From Neocallimastix lanati (nom. inval.) (taxonomy: Eukaryota > Neocallimastigomycota > Neocallimastigomycetes > Neocallimastigales > Neocallimastigaceae): DNA of 64,000 nucleotides. The notes beneath the pieces are model-generated. The model was not told the origin of the DNA. It was given only the letters and a program-made list of their open reading frames with translations, and made no database searches. Numbering within the stretch: position 1 is the stretch's first letter; each line of letters starts with the position of its first letter. Below, one piece after another: positions 37,901 through 46,546 of this stretch. The stretch spans positions 53,501 through 117,500 of the forward strand of contig JACVTC010000096.1 in the NCBI GenBank assembly GCA_016946835.1. Direction: 5' to 3'. The translations under genes and the position numbers were made by a program.

Positions 37901-38804
37901 ATCCATTTGCTAAAGTAATATTTTGTTCTATTATATCTTCTTCAATTTTCACATCATTAAATTTATTTAAACATCCTGTTGTTATAACATTTACATTTGC
38001 TCCTGTATCGTAAAGAATTTTTAAAAATACTTCTTTCGTTTTTCCAATGAAGATTGGAATAGGAATATTATAAAGAGAGCATAATACATTTTCTATCTTT
38101 GGCTTACAACCTTGTCCTAATTCCTTCCTAAGAGTAGGACTAATAGAAAGTAATTGTGCAAGACTAATTTTCGGAAACAAGTTGTTGGCTTCCTTAATTA
38201 TACTAAATTTATTACCTGATTCTAACATTTGTATATCTGTCATACTTCTTTTTCTGGTTTGTTTAGTTTGACTGAGAGATTGACTATGTGTTAGAACGTC
38301 TTTGGTATTATTTTCATTATTTATTTTTCTATGTTCATCAATTATGTTAATTACATTATTCTTATTATTTTCATTATTTCTTTCATTATTATTTCCATTA
38401 TTGTTTTCTGAATTATTTTTCATTTCAGAATCTTTTGTATTTTCCTTTGTATTATTTGGTTCATCAATAATAATTTCATCATTATCATTTAATTCATGGT
38501 CATTTTGTTTTTCATTATTAAGTTCTTCACTTATTTTTCTTCTTCTTGTATTCCTAATTGCTTTCTTTTGATGTTTAACTTTCTTAATATTTGGTTGATT
38601 GAGAATGGATGATTTAACTATACTTTTATTATTTGGAGAGATTTTATTCTTATCCAAAGTACTTGTAGGCACTTTCTTTTTCTGGGCTACATTAATTTGA
38701 GGGATTTGATTATTTTCGTTATTAAGGTAATTTATTGATTGATTTGATGATGCAATTTTAGTTATTTTGGGAGATTGCTTACTCCCATAATTTAATTTAA
38801 ACAC
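34926..38804 (-). CDS. Ty3/gypsy Pol: protease, reverse transcriptase, RNase H, integrase
   Basis: 1292-codon open frame whose first codon in the open stretch is GTG, not ATG, so it is most likely reached by -1 frameshifting from gag. Seen in order: Lys/Asn-rich spacer 1-~180; aspartic protease ILYDTGANVNVI at ~265; RT with SPWSFPVLLVRKKNGKWRL at ~490, ALDLYSGYHQIP at ~545 and the catalytic VYIDDIVVYS at ~605; RNase H TDASTHGIGAVL at ~755 and ITDHKPLLGF; integrase zinc finger (HSVGHEG ... CRKCQLC) at ~950, core DTIGPLP at ~1005, TDNGSSF at ~1063 and HHPESNGMIENRNRE at ~1095; and a GPY/F-type module (FYGPYKVVN) at ~1240. No chromodomain follows. All catalytic residues are present, so Pol appears functional. 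Confidence 0.94.
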   Translation of the reverse strand: MFKLNYGSKQSPKITKIASSNQSINYLNNENNQIPQINVAQKKKVPTSTLDKNKISPNNKSIVKSSILNQPNIKKVKHQKKAIRNTRRRKISEELNNEKQNDHELNDNDEIIIDEPNNTKENTKDSEMKNNSENNNGNNNERNNENNKNNVINIIDEHRKINNENNTKDVLTHSQSLSQTKQTRKRSMTDIQMLESGNKFSIIKEANNLFPKISLAQLLSISPTLRKELGQGCKPKIENVLCSLYNIPIPIFIGKTKEVFLKILYDTGANVNVITTGCLNKFNDVKIEEDIIEQNITLANGSTVPTKYYVPLKININDSCNIYEKFYIINQDNPYFDIIFGRSIQKKYRLFIDPDDDFIYQKTRKGLKKIIQIINSNNTNNIPLMNAIYVSKEDEEIREFNSTLNEILNSVPDKVKSKFESLINQYKNCMATSLSQLTTANLEPHSIITTTEKPIKLKPYKLSKEHSDILKEEIISLLNKGLIIPSHSPWSFPVLLVRKKNGKWRLCIDYRRLNEITIKDSYALPFIDELVSSVRGAKIFSALDLYSGYHQIPMNPRDIEKTSFTTKFGNYNFVVMPFGLTNAPATFQREMNRILLPLIGKCLFVYIDDIVVYSTSIEKHLEHLKQVFEIFSKYNLSLNLQKCKFFQESIEVLGHVLTPNGLKTVPSKVQSIALWEAPKNVNELRSFLGLASYYRKFIQNFSIRADSLFKLLKKNQPYIWTSDHNEAFEDIRHCLLSDPILCYPDFDKEFIVRTDASTHGIGAVLLQVEEDKLEHPIYCVSRTLSPPERNYSVTDLEGLAINYAIQKFRQYLISNKKPTIFITDHKPLLGFYKNTIPNKGRHMRWIEEFNKYKIELKYEKGKKNVFADALSRLPSKDSEDIIKCINTILADLNPKDLNLPEGIIKYFTKNYQVVDNILYYKKDDTYLKVIYRDEDKKDIINRAHSVGHEGAEKTVNRILNSYYWPGIWNDVRMWIKSCRKCQLCRPKPIPKNTADNVTPVEQPFTRVGLDTIGPLPITKNGNMYIITLVDYFTKWVEAKAIPNTKTEEVIKFLTEVISRHGPPEIIVTDNGSSFASDITKMMIDLYGSWVHFVSPHHPESNGMIENRNREVEKILRLLVENESEWDEYLPSALWALRTTKNSKTKFSSFELLYGRKDTWPLEVMFPDIYKDPNETDEEYIFRRFLRHQNWVKQATEYSDYANQYWEHRIGLSKSLKKNYKPGDYVMIRLIGRSKLNPYFYGPYKVVNKQKFNTVVLEDPQTGKLLDRNVHIKNVFPYIIPEKELTSRDEVQS
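38768..38801 (-). promoter_or_regulatory. Programmed -1 ribosomal frameshift signal (slippery heptamer plus hairpin)
   Basis: On the - strand the gag frame reads TGT TTA AAT TAA. The heptamer T TTA AAT (38795-38801) fits the canonical X XXY YYZ pattern directly before the gag stop. After a 7-nt spacer comes a 6-bp hairpin, TGGGAG / 8-nt loop / CTCCCA (38787 down to 38768). Slipping by -1 gives F-K-L-N-Y-G, which is the pol frame. Heptamer, spacing and stem all fit known signals of this kind. Confidence 0.85.
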
Positions 38805-39685
38805 TCTTCTTCTAATTCAGGGCAATCATCTTTAACATGACCTATTCTTTGACAATTTAAGCATACATTGATTTTTAAATCAGCAAGTTTCTGAGTTATT
38901 TCTTGTAATTCATCATCTTGAAGTTGTGTAGGTTTCAATGTGACTTTTCTATTTTCAACATTTTGATTAATATAATTATGAGTAGGTTTTATATTATTAT
39001 TATATTTTTGGTAATTATTGTTGTGACTATTATTTATATTATTATTCTTATTATTAAATGAATTATTTTTATTATAAGTACTTGTATAATATGTTCCATA
39101 ATTATTTTGAGTGTTAGATTTTATTTTTCTTTTGTTTGATTCTCCTTTATCTTTAGACCTATTTGATTCTACTAATTTATATATCTTCTCCTTTTTAGAC
39201 GTTATTTGCATTGCATCTTTTAAGTTTTGCGGTTCTGCTTCTAATAAAGCCTCATAGGTTTTAGTTAAAGTCCGAAATGCATTAATATAATAAGAGATTA
39301 TAACTTCCTTATTTAAATCAATTCTAATTTTATTTAAAAGTGTTTCAAACCTTATGTTGAATTCTGCAACACTTTCACCTTTCTTAATTGTAGCTGTTGA
39401 AAGTTCTAATAACCTTGAATTTTTAGGAAGAGGACCCTTGTAATGTTCCTGTAATTTACTTATAATGGTATCATATTTATCTGGGGTAGTTTTATTTAAT
39501 GAATTTATTACTATCTTTCTTGCAATACCAGTAGTAATTGAAATTAAACATTCTATCTTTTCTTCTTCGTCAATTTTATTGGAATTACACCAACGAGTAT
39601 ATGAGAAATTCCAATCATCAAATTCTACAGTCGGTTGACCTAATATAGGAATTCTGTTGAAATTAATTGATTTTAAATCGGACAT
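38792..39685 (-). CDS. Ty3/gypsy Gag
   Basis: 297 residues from the first ATG (MSDLKSINFNRIPILG); the open frame continues upstream only without an ATG. The N-terminal two thirds read like a Ty3-type capsid domain (FDDWNFSYTRWC, LQEHYKGPLPKN, FNIRFETLLNKIR). An Asn-rich stretch follows, and a single CCHC zinc knuckle, CLNCQRIGHVKDDC, lies near the C-terminus for RNA binding. The stop overlaps the pol frame by 13 nt in the -1 register, so most ribosomes make Gag and a fraction make Gag-Pol. Confidence 0.92.
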   Translation of the reverse strand: MSDLKSINFNRIPILGQPTVEFDDWNFSYTRWCNSNKIDEEEKIECLISITTGIARKIVINSLNKTTPDKYDTIISKLQEHYKGPLPKNSRLLELSTATIKKGESVAEFNIRFETLLNKIRIDLNKEVIISYYINAFRTLTKTYEALLEAEPQNLKDAMQITSKKEKIYKLVESNRSKDKGESNKRKIKSNTQNNYGTYYTSTYNKNNSFNNKNNNINNSHNNNYQKYNNNIKPTHNYINQNVENRKVTLKPTQLQDDELQEITQKLADLKINVCLNCQRIGHVKDDCPELEEECLN

Positions 39686-39892
39686 TTTACTCTGGAATTT
39701 AGAAGTATTTTTGTTTTTTTCTTTAATATAATTTATATACTTTATTTTATATAATAATTTATTCGCTAACAAAATATTTATATATTTAAATTTAATTATT
39801 TAATCAAATTTTTAATTAATTAAAATTTTATATATTCAATTTCAATATATTTATTCATTCACTTATTATACGTTTCTTTAATTAGTTATTAT

Positions 39893-39938
<46 letters not shown>

Positions 39939-40657
39939 TTATTTATTTATTTAAGAACCTCGAATTATATATGTAGCAGTAATAGATTTTCTTGGCGTTC
40001 TGATTATATTTTCGACCTCATTAGACTCTACTTACTCTCTTGTGCTGTTTTCATTCGACTGGTTATAAAGTTTTCCGTTTCTCTGGATCTCTCACCAAAG
40101 TATCGATATAACCAATCAATTACTCTCCAGTACAATTTTCAGTTCTGTCTAACCTCTACTCTCTATAATCAGGACCCAATACTCTCTCTTGCTACTCTAA
40201 TTGATATCTTATTAATCGCGACCTAGAGTCAAGCTCCAATAGTTTATGATTAATAAAATATAAACCTATATAATTCTTTAAAATTAAAATAGAATATTTT
40301 TTTTTTTTTTTTTTTTTTTTTTCAAAATATTATCTATCGTTTCCTTTCCTTATATTTGTCGTTCTTTTCCTATTTATTTATTATTTTCTTCTTAATATAA
40401 ATGGCTTTCTTCCCAATATTAATTTAATTTCTATTTATTATATTATTATTATATTATTATATATATATACATATATATATATTTTATTTTTAATTTTAAA
40501 TTATGAATTTTTATACTAGTTCATACTCTAGTTTTAATTTTTAATTATTATTATATAATAAATATTATTTATCCTTTATTTTATTATTATGAATTTTTAT
40601 ACTAGTTCATACTCTAGTGTTAATAAATAATACTTATTAATAATAAGTTAGCTGCCT
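39686..40657 (-). other. gypsy 5' leader with repeated motifs
   Basis: No ORF. About 40000-40245 is richer in G+C and has four TACTCTC motifs on the + strand (GAGAGTA on the transcript strand) near 40030, 40120, 40147 and 40180. Further right, the block ATGAATTTTTATACTAGTTC plus ATACTCTAG occurs twice (about 40503 and 40588). The gap at 39895-39945 is poly-T. Leader elements of this sort may serve RNA packaging or dimerisation; that is inference. Confidence 0.6.
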
Positions 40658-40675
40658 CTCCGGTTCGAAGGACCA
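40658..40675 (-). promoter_or_regulatory. gypsy primer-binding site for tRNA-Tyr
   Basis: On the - strand, one base after the 5' LTR, is TGGTCCTTCGAACCGGAG. Its complement ends GGTTCGAAGGACCA, which is an acceptor strand TCGAAGG, discriminator A and CCA. An acceptor CCUUCGA with discriminator A is characteristic of eukaryotic tRNA-Tyr. Confidence 0.8.
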
Positions 40676-40676
40676 C

Positions 40677-40910
40677 TGATAAATTTTAGAAATTATCTTA
40701 ATTTTAATATAGAATTAAAAAGTGATAATTTCAATTTATTTTAATAATAACTGTATAAGTTATTTATGAATTAAAAATGTTTTATTAAAAATAACACTAA
40801 AAATTTGGTTTATTAGAACACTTGTTTTCTAATATTTTATTTTATAAATCTTTTATTAAAATTTATTAAACATTACAAAATTTAAAGTGATTATTAAAAT
40901 TATAAAATTA

Positions 40911-40944
<34 letters not shown>

Positions 40945-41440
40945 TTTACATGAAATATTTACAAGTATTTATATTTTTCTTTAAAATTAAACTATTTATA
41001 ATTTATAAATAAAAAGAATAATTAAATAAAATAAAAGTAATAAAATTAATAATAAAATAAATATTTAATAATAAAATAAATAAATTTGTTTATTATAAAA
41101 ATAATTAAAAATATTTTGTTATTTAAATTAATAAATTTTGTTATTATAAAATTATTATTTAATTATAAAATTAATTATAAAAATTATTATAAAACTAATT
41201 ATTAAAACTAATTATTTTATTTTAAATTTAATCTTAATATTTTTATTTTGAAAAATATATAATATTTCTTTCATATCTGAGTATTAATGTAATTTTTAAG
41301 TGTAATTTATTTGTTTTAATTAATTAATTAATTAATTTTTTTTTTTTTTATTTTATTAAATTATTATTAAACTTGGCTAAGGTTAGTTTTGATTTTATGT
41401 ATAATAAATTTTCAAGATTTATTAATTTTGTTATTTATCA
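40677..41440 (-). repeat. gypsy 5' LTR
   Basis: 764 bp, nearly identical to 34154-34913. Ends ATTTATCA at 41440, followed by AAAATTAAGCAAAA and the tRNA-Gln gene. Confidence 0.93.
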
Positions 41441-41454
41441 AAAATTAAGCAAAA

Positions 41455-41525
41455 GGTTCTATAGTGTAGTGGTAGCACATTAGACTCTGAATCTAATAAC
41501 CCGAGTTCGAACCTCGGTAGGACCT
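41455..41525 (+). tRNA. tRNA-Gln (anticodon CUG)
   Basis: 71 nt, intronless. Acceptor GGTTCTA pairs with TAGGACC (one U-G pair). D arm GTGT...GCAC. Anticodon arm TTAGA-CTCTGAA-TCTAA gives anticodon CTG. T arm CCGAG-TTCGAAC-CTCGG. Discriminator T. An A box (TAGTGTAGTGG) and B box (GAGTTCGAACC) are present for RNA polymerase III, and a T9 run follows. Closely resembles eukaryotic nuclear tRNA-Gln genes. Confidence 0.96.
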
Positions 41526-41527
41526 AA

Positions 41528-41536
41528 TTTTTTTTT
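41528..41536 (+). terminator. RNA polymerase III terminator of tRNA-Gln
   Basis: T9 run two bases after the tRNA discriminator. In this AT-rich DNA such a run is common, but the position is right. Confidence 0.75.
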
Positions 41537-41689
41537 ATTTTTTAAATGTTATAAATAAATAAAATTTTTTTTTTATAAATAAAATTTTTTTTTATAATTA
41601 TAAATATATATATATATTTTTTTTTACTTTCTGTTATAATGAATTAAATAATCCTCTGTACTTTTTTTTTTTTTTTTTAAAGGTATTTT

Positions 41690-41926
41690 AATATTTGAAT
41701 ATTTGCATTCAAATTTTGGGTTCATAAGAAAATCTTATTGCTTGATTTACTACAAATGTTATTTCTAGTCTTGCTTTTGCTAATATATAATAATATGGGA
41801 TCCAATTCATCTTTTTTTATATTCAATTTTTTGTTAATTTTATCAAAGTTTTCTCTATCTTTAAAATTTTCAATTAATTCATGATGTTTTAATTATTTTA
41901 GAATTATTTATATTATATTTAGTTTA

Positions 41927-41964
<38 letters not shown>

Positions 41965-43220
41965 TGATCCTTTGGATTAATTTTGTAGTCCTATTTGTAT
42001 TAATTATAATAATTCCAAAAATTTTTTTATTTTCTTTTTTAATTGTGAAAACTTTGTATTTAGGTTTTATCTTTATAATAACTTTGGTATTTTTTTTCTG
42101 TTATTTTCCCTGTAATTACTATATTATCAACATTAAAATGTTAGTAATAAACATAATTTATTATTTTTATATTTACTAAATCAACAATTATCTGTATTGT
42201 ATTGAATTAATCCAATTTTCTTAAAGAAAACAGGTGTTTTCGTAAGATTTTCTACAATTGAAGTTTTTATCTCCCATTAGAATATGAATATAAATAATTT
42301 CTCATCCTGATTAACATTTAAGTATACAGCTGTAATTTTGAATTGTCTTAAATTCCAATTATACATCGATGCAATTTGGAATTTTTAGTCTAAAACTATC
42401 CATTTCAATTATAGGAGAACAGGTAGGTTCAGAATTTTCATAACATTATTTTCATAAAAATATTTTGTAATTCCCTGTTTATAATTGCATCTTTCTTTCC
42501 ATTTGTTGGTATTTTATTTTCTGAATTCATAGCTTCTTCAAAACTCTTTGAAATTATTGTATGACTATTTATTAATTCTATTTCATTTACCACTTTCATT
42601 TTTATACCACCTGAATCTGTTTTCCTTTCAAAATATGATTTATTAATTAGAGATATTCCTGTCGAATGAATATCCTAAAACAAAACAAAGCAAAATAAAA
42701 AATACCTGGTTTTCTATTCTTTTCAAACTTTCCCTATTTGTATCTGTATTGAAAAAAAAAAACTTTTCATTCAAAAACTTTAAATTCAGATCTATAATCA
42801 ATTTTTATTTTTTTCTTATTGAAAAATGCTTCATTTCCCAATTTTAAAATTAATTCCCTGATTGTATTGCGTCCATGTATATTTAATAGTTTTTCATCAC
42901 ACAAGATAAAAGATAATTTAGTAGGAATAAGTAATGTTTTCACCCAGTTATCTAATATCGATTAATCCCTTTCACCGTGGCCATTTTGTTTGGGAATGAT
43001 CTGGTGTAGAATAATTAAAATTTAAATTGGGGATGACCTGGTGTAGAATAATTAAAATTTAATTTGGGGATGACCTGGTATAGAATAATTAAAATTTAAT
43101 TCCAATTTTTTTTTTTTTTTTTTTTTTAGAATAATCTATATAAAGAGGTTATTATATTTTAAATTCCTATCAGATCCAAACATACAAAAATAATTTGATT
43201 TCCATTCATTACCTATGTAA
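41690..43220 (-). pseudogene. Decayed Ty1/copia retrotransposon
   Basis: On the - strand, in the proper copia order but across many frame breaks. About 43150-42890 is integrase-like (PKQNGHGERD, ILDNWVKTLLIPTKLSF). About 42680-42480 is the linker and start of RT (FEEAMNSENK, like the EEAINSEDKN of the intact element). About 42370-42290 is RT (YNWNLRQFKITAVYLNVNQD). About 42130-42100 is NVDNIVITGK, equivalent to the YVDD catalytic motif. About 41770-41710 is FVVNQAIRFSYEPK, the stretch before RNase H. Stops, a poly-A/T insertion near 41940 and a 37-bp triplication show it is long dead. LTRs were not recognised. Confidence 0.75.
42992..43102. repeat. Three 37-bp tandem units inside the decayed copia integrase region
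   Basis: Units start at 42992, 43029 and 43066, each opening with GGGRATGAYCTGG and followed by an AATTAAAATTTAA stretch. Confidence 0.9.
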
Positions 43221-43870
43221 AAAAAAAGGGGGGGGGCTTTTAATTAGTAATGGGAAATGTGCAACAATAAAGATTCCAAATATTTAAAAATAATAGACTA
43301 ATTACTATCATCTATAGAAATGATGAAAAACCTTTTTATTTTAAATACATGCTCAAAAAAAAAATATAGATTATAATATAAACAAAAAAAAATATTATAA
43401 AGATTTTTTTTTTCTTTAAAAAAAGAATACATAAATAAAATAAATACATAATATGTATTATTAAAATATCATAAAATTATTTATTATTATAATTATAATA
43501 AAAGGTATTCCAACTTTCAGTAGTTCAATAAATATTGAAGTAAGGTCTTGCATATTGTAATCGTAGTATGAATGAGTTAATTAAACGTAAAACACATTGT
43601 ATATGAAATAAGTTCCATAATGAACTAGGAAAGGATGAGAAATCTGTTGTATGTAAATAAATATTAAGAATAATTAATTAATAATTAATATTAGTTGAAA
43701 AAATGGAAAAAACTTCGGAGAGATTTGTATTGATTGGTGTTACTCTTAATTTATATATTTATGGAAAATATACCTTTTAAAAATTTTGAAGATTGAGAGT
43801 ATTTTTATTAAATTATAATTTATTTATTTATTATATAAAATTTAAAAAATAATATGCTTCATATAAATAA

Positions 43871-43902
<32 letters not shown>

Positions 43903-44314
43903 TATTATACAATATTATTTAGTCATATCATTGGATAATCATAATATATTATATTTTAAAAAGTCTAAAGAATTTAAAAATATTATCACCTTCATTAAAG
44001 TATTAAAAAATTTTAAAGTAGTAAATAACATGTTTAGAAAAATTATAAATAATTTAATTTTAATAATTTTTTATAATTAATCAAAAGATATTCTTCTCTA
44101 TATAAAATTTTCCATGTCTATAATTAAGATAAGTATATGTTTAAAATAATTTTTTAATTTTAATTAAAATTTTGTGGAATATTTGAATTATTTTAACTAC
44201 TTTAGTTATTATTATTTAATAGTTATGATACTAATATTAATAGAATTATTCATTCTAAAAAAAGAAAAAAAAATTATGAAAAATATTTATTGTAAAAAGC
44301 TCAAAAAAGAAATA

Positions 44315-44365
<51 letters not shown>

Positions 44366-46546
44366 AAAAAACATTTATTGTAAAAAAAATATAGATACAT
44401 ATATATATTTTTAATTATTTAATAGTTTGTCATTTAACTTTGATTTTATCAATGTTAATATATATATATATATATATATATATTTTTAGTTATTTGTGAG
44501 CTTGTTTCATAGCAATAACAGTAGAAGCAGTATTTCTTAAATTTTCAGTAGTAAATAAGGTTTTGTTACATCAACTGATCTCTTTGTTATTCATACCTTT
44601 AAAGTTTATTTATATAACCAAATATATATTTTATTATATTTATATTATTTATGTTATATAAATAATTTATTATATACATATATATATAATTTATTTTTAT
44701 AAATGATTTGTGTTATGAAATATCTTTATTTTATTAAAAAAATATAAATTTAATAATTATTTTGTAATATATTATTATTATTATTATTATTATTATATTA
44801 ATCATATATTATTCTTTCATCTTTTCATTACTAAAAAAAGAAAATTTTAAATTATTTAGTAAATAATAAGTGAATCAAAGATAAATATGAATCAAAGGAG
44901 ATGATGAACAATTTATTTATTTAACTATTTATTTATTTAACTATTTATTTATTTATTATTTATTTATCTGTTTAATTATTTAATTATTTATTTAATTATT
45001 AATTTATTATTTAATACTTTATATTTTTTATTTAATATTTTGTACATATTATTTATTATTTATTATTTATTATTTATTATTTATTATTTATTATTTATTA
45101 TTTATTATTTATTATTTATTATTTATTTATTATTTATTTATTATTTATTTATTATTTATTTATTATTTATTTATTTATTTATTATTTACTATCTATTATT
45201 CAATTATTCAATTATTTATTAATAAATATTATTTTTTGTTGTTTTATTATTATTTCCATATTTTATTTTATTTTATGTTATTTTATTTTATTTTAATTTT
45301 CTACTTTTACTATTACATGATTACATGATTACTTTTTTATTTCATTTTTAAAATTTTAATTTTTTTATTTTTGTTTTATTTTTATTATATAAATTTATTT
45401 ATTTTTTTGTAAAAAAAAATTTTTTATTTTTTAAAAAAAAAATGGACCTAAAAAATTTTTTTTATTTTTTAATGAATAAAATATGAAATAATATTTTTTT
45501 TTTTTTTTTTATGGATTTTAATTATTTTAAATATTTTTTTTTATTAATAAATTTTATTTACAATTATAAATATACTTTTAATTATATATATATATATATA
45601 TTTTTAGCTGTTTATTAATGTCAAATATTATTTTCAAAAAAAAGAAAAAAATTTTCATTATTAATATTAAGAATTCAAATCAATATCAAAAAGAATCATT
45701 TTAAATATAACAAACATGAAACTAAATGTTTCTTCTAAAAATAAAAAAAAAAAAAAAAATAATAATAATAATAAAAGGGATAATGATTTTAATTATTAAT
45801 TTTAAAAATTAAACAAAATTAATAACTTTTTTTTTTTTTTTTCTTTTAATAAATTCTATAAATTCTTATCATAATAATTCATGTTGTTCATCTCCTATAT
45901 TAATAATATATTCTCTGATGAAATATAGACATAAAATATTCTAATATATAAAAAATATGATAAAATTAATATCATAAAAAAGTAATATGGATATAAGAAA
46001 ATCCTTTTTTTTTAAAATATCTTATATATATTTTTAGTTCTTCTTTACTTTGAATTATAATGGCATATAGATAAATAAATAAAAAAAAAAAAAAAAAAGA
46101 ACTAACAAAGCTTTTGAAATTTAATAAAAAAATTTATAAATATATTTAATATATTTAATACAGTATATTGAAAATAAATTAATTTTTTTTATTTAATTTT
46201 TTTTTTTTAAAAATAAATTTGGAAAAAAGGAAATAAATAAAAAAAAGTTTATATAAAGTCTTTTAATTTTTTTTTTTTTTTTTTTTATTTCACTATCTCT
46301 CTTTTTTTTTATTTTACTATCTCTTTCTTATTTTTTTATATTATATTTAAAAAAAAAAAAAAAGCATAAATTTTATATATATCTTAATTTTTATTTTTAT
46401 TTTATATTATTTTATTTTATTTTATTTTTATTTTTATTTTATTTTAAAATATATAACATAACAATAAATATATATTATTATATAAAATTATTTAACAATT
46501 TTTTTTTTTTTTGCAATTAAAAAAAAATGATAATAATATAGTTAAT
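43221..46546. other. AT-rich intergenic DNA, no clear gene
   Basis: Mostly homopolymers and TA runs, including a TTTATTA array at 45040-45200. A short exon-like patch on the + strand at about 43555-43780 (for example NRSMNELIKRKTHCI, then one stop, NKFHNELGKDEKSVVCK, then ERFVLIGVTLNLYIYGK) is described under findings. The 46250-46546 stretch before the ankyrin-like gene is T-rich, as expected for a promoter and leader. Confidence 0.6.

Larger units (their letters stand above)
34154..41440 (-). mobile_element. Near-complete Ty3/gypsy LTR retrotransposon inserted upstream of tRNA-Gln
   Basis: 7287-bp element on the - strand. LTRs of 760 and 764 bp are nearly identical, with 8-bp inverted ends TGATAAAT/ATTTATCA. 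A tRNA-Tyr primer site lies inside the 5' LTR, gag and pol are open, and a -1 frameshift signal joins them. Domain order protease, RT, RNase H, integrase defines Ty3/gypsy. The flanks share AAAA (left AAAAA, right AAAAT), a probable 4-5-bp target duplication. The right end is 14 bp upstream of the mature tRNA-Gln gene. Confidence 0.93.

Noticed and set aside
39686-39772. 29-codon N-terminal extension of gypsy Gag
   Set aside because: Begins with TTG. The ATG at 39685 opens the Gag-like sequence.
41964-42179. 71-residue hydrophobic + strand ORF
   Set aside because: It is antisense to the copia relic, whose - strand reads NVDNIVITGK here.
46511-46546. 12-codon N-terminal extension of the ankyrin-like protein
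   Set aside because: It begins with TTG, and the first ATG is at 46547.
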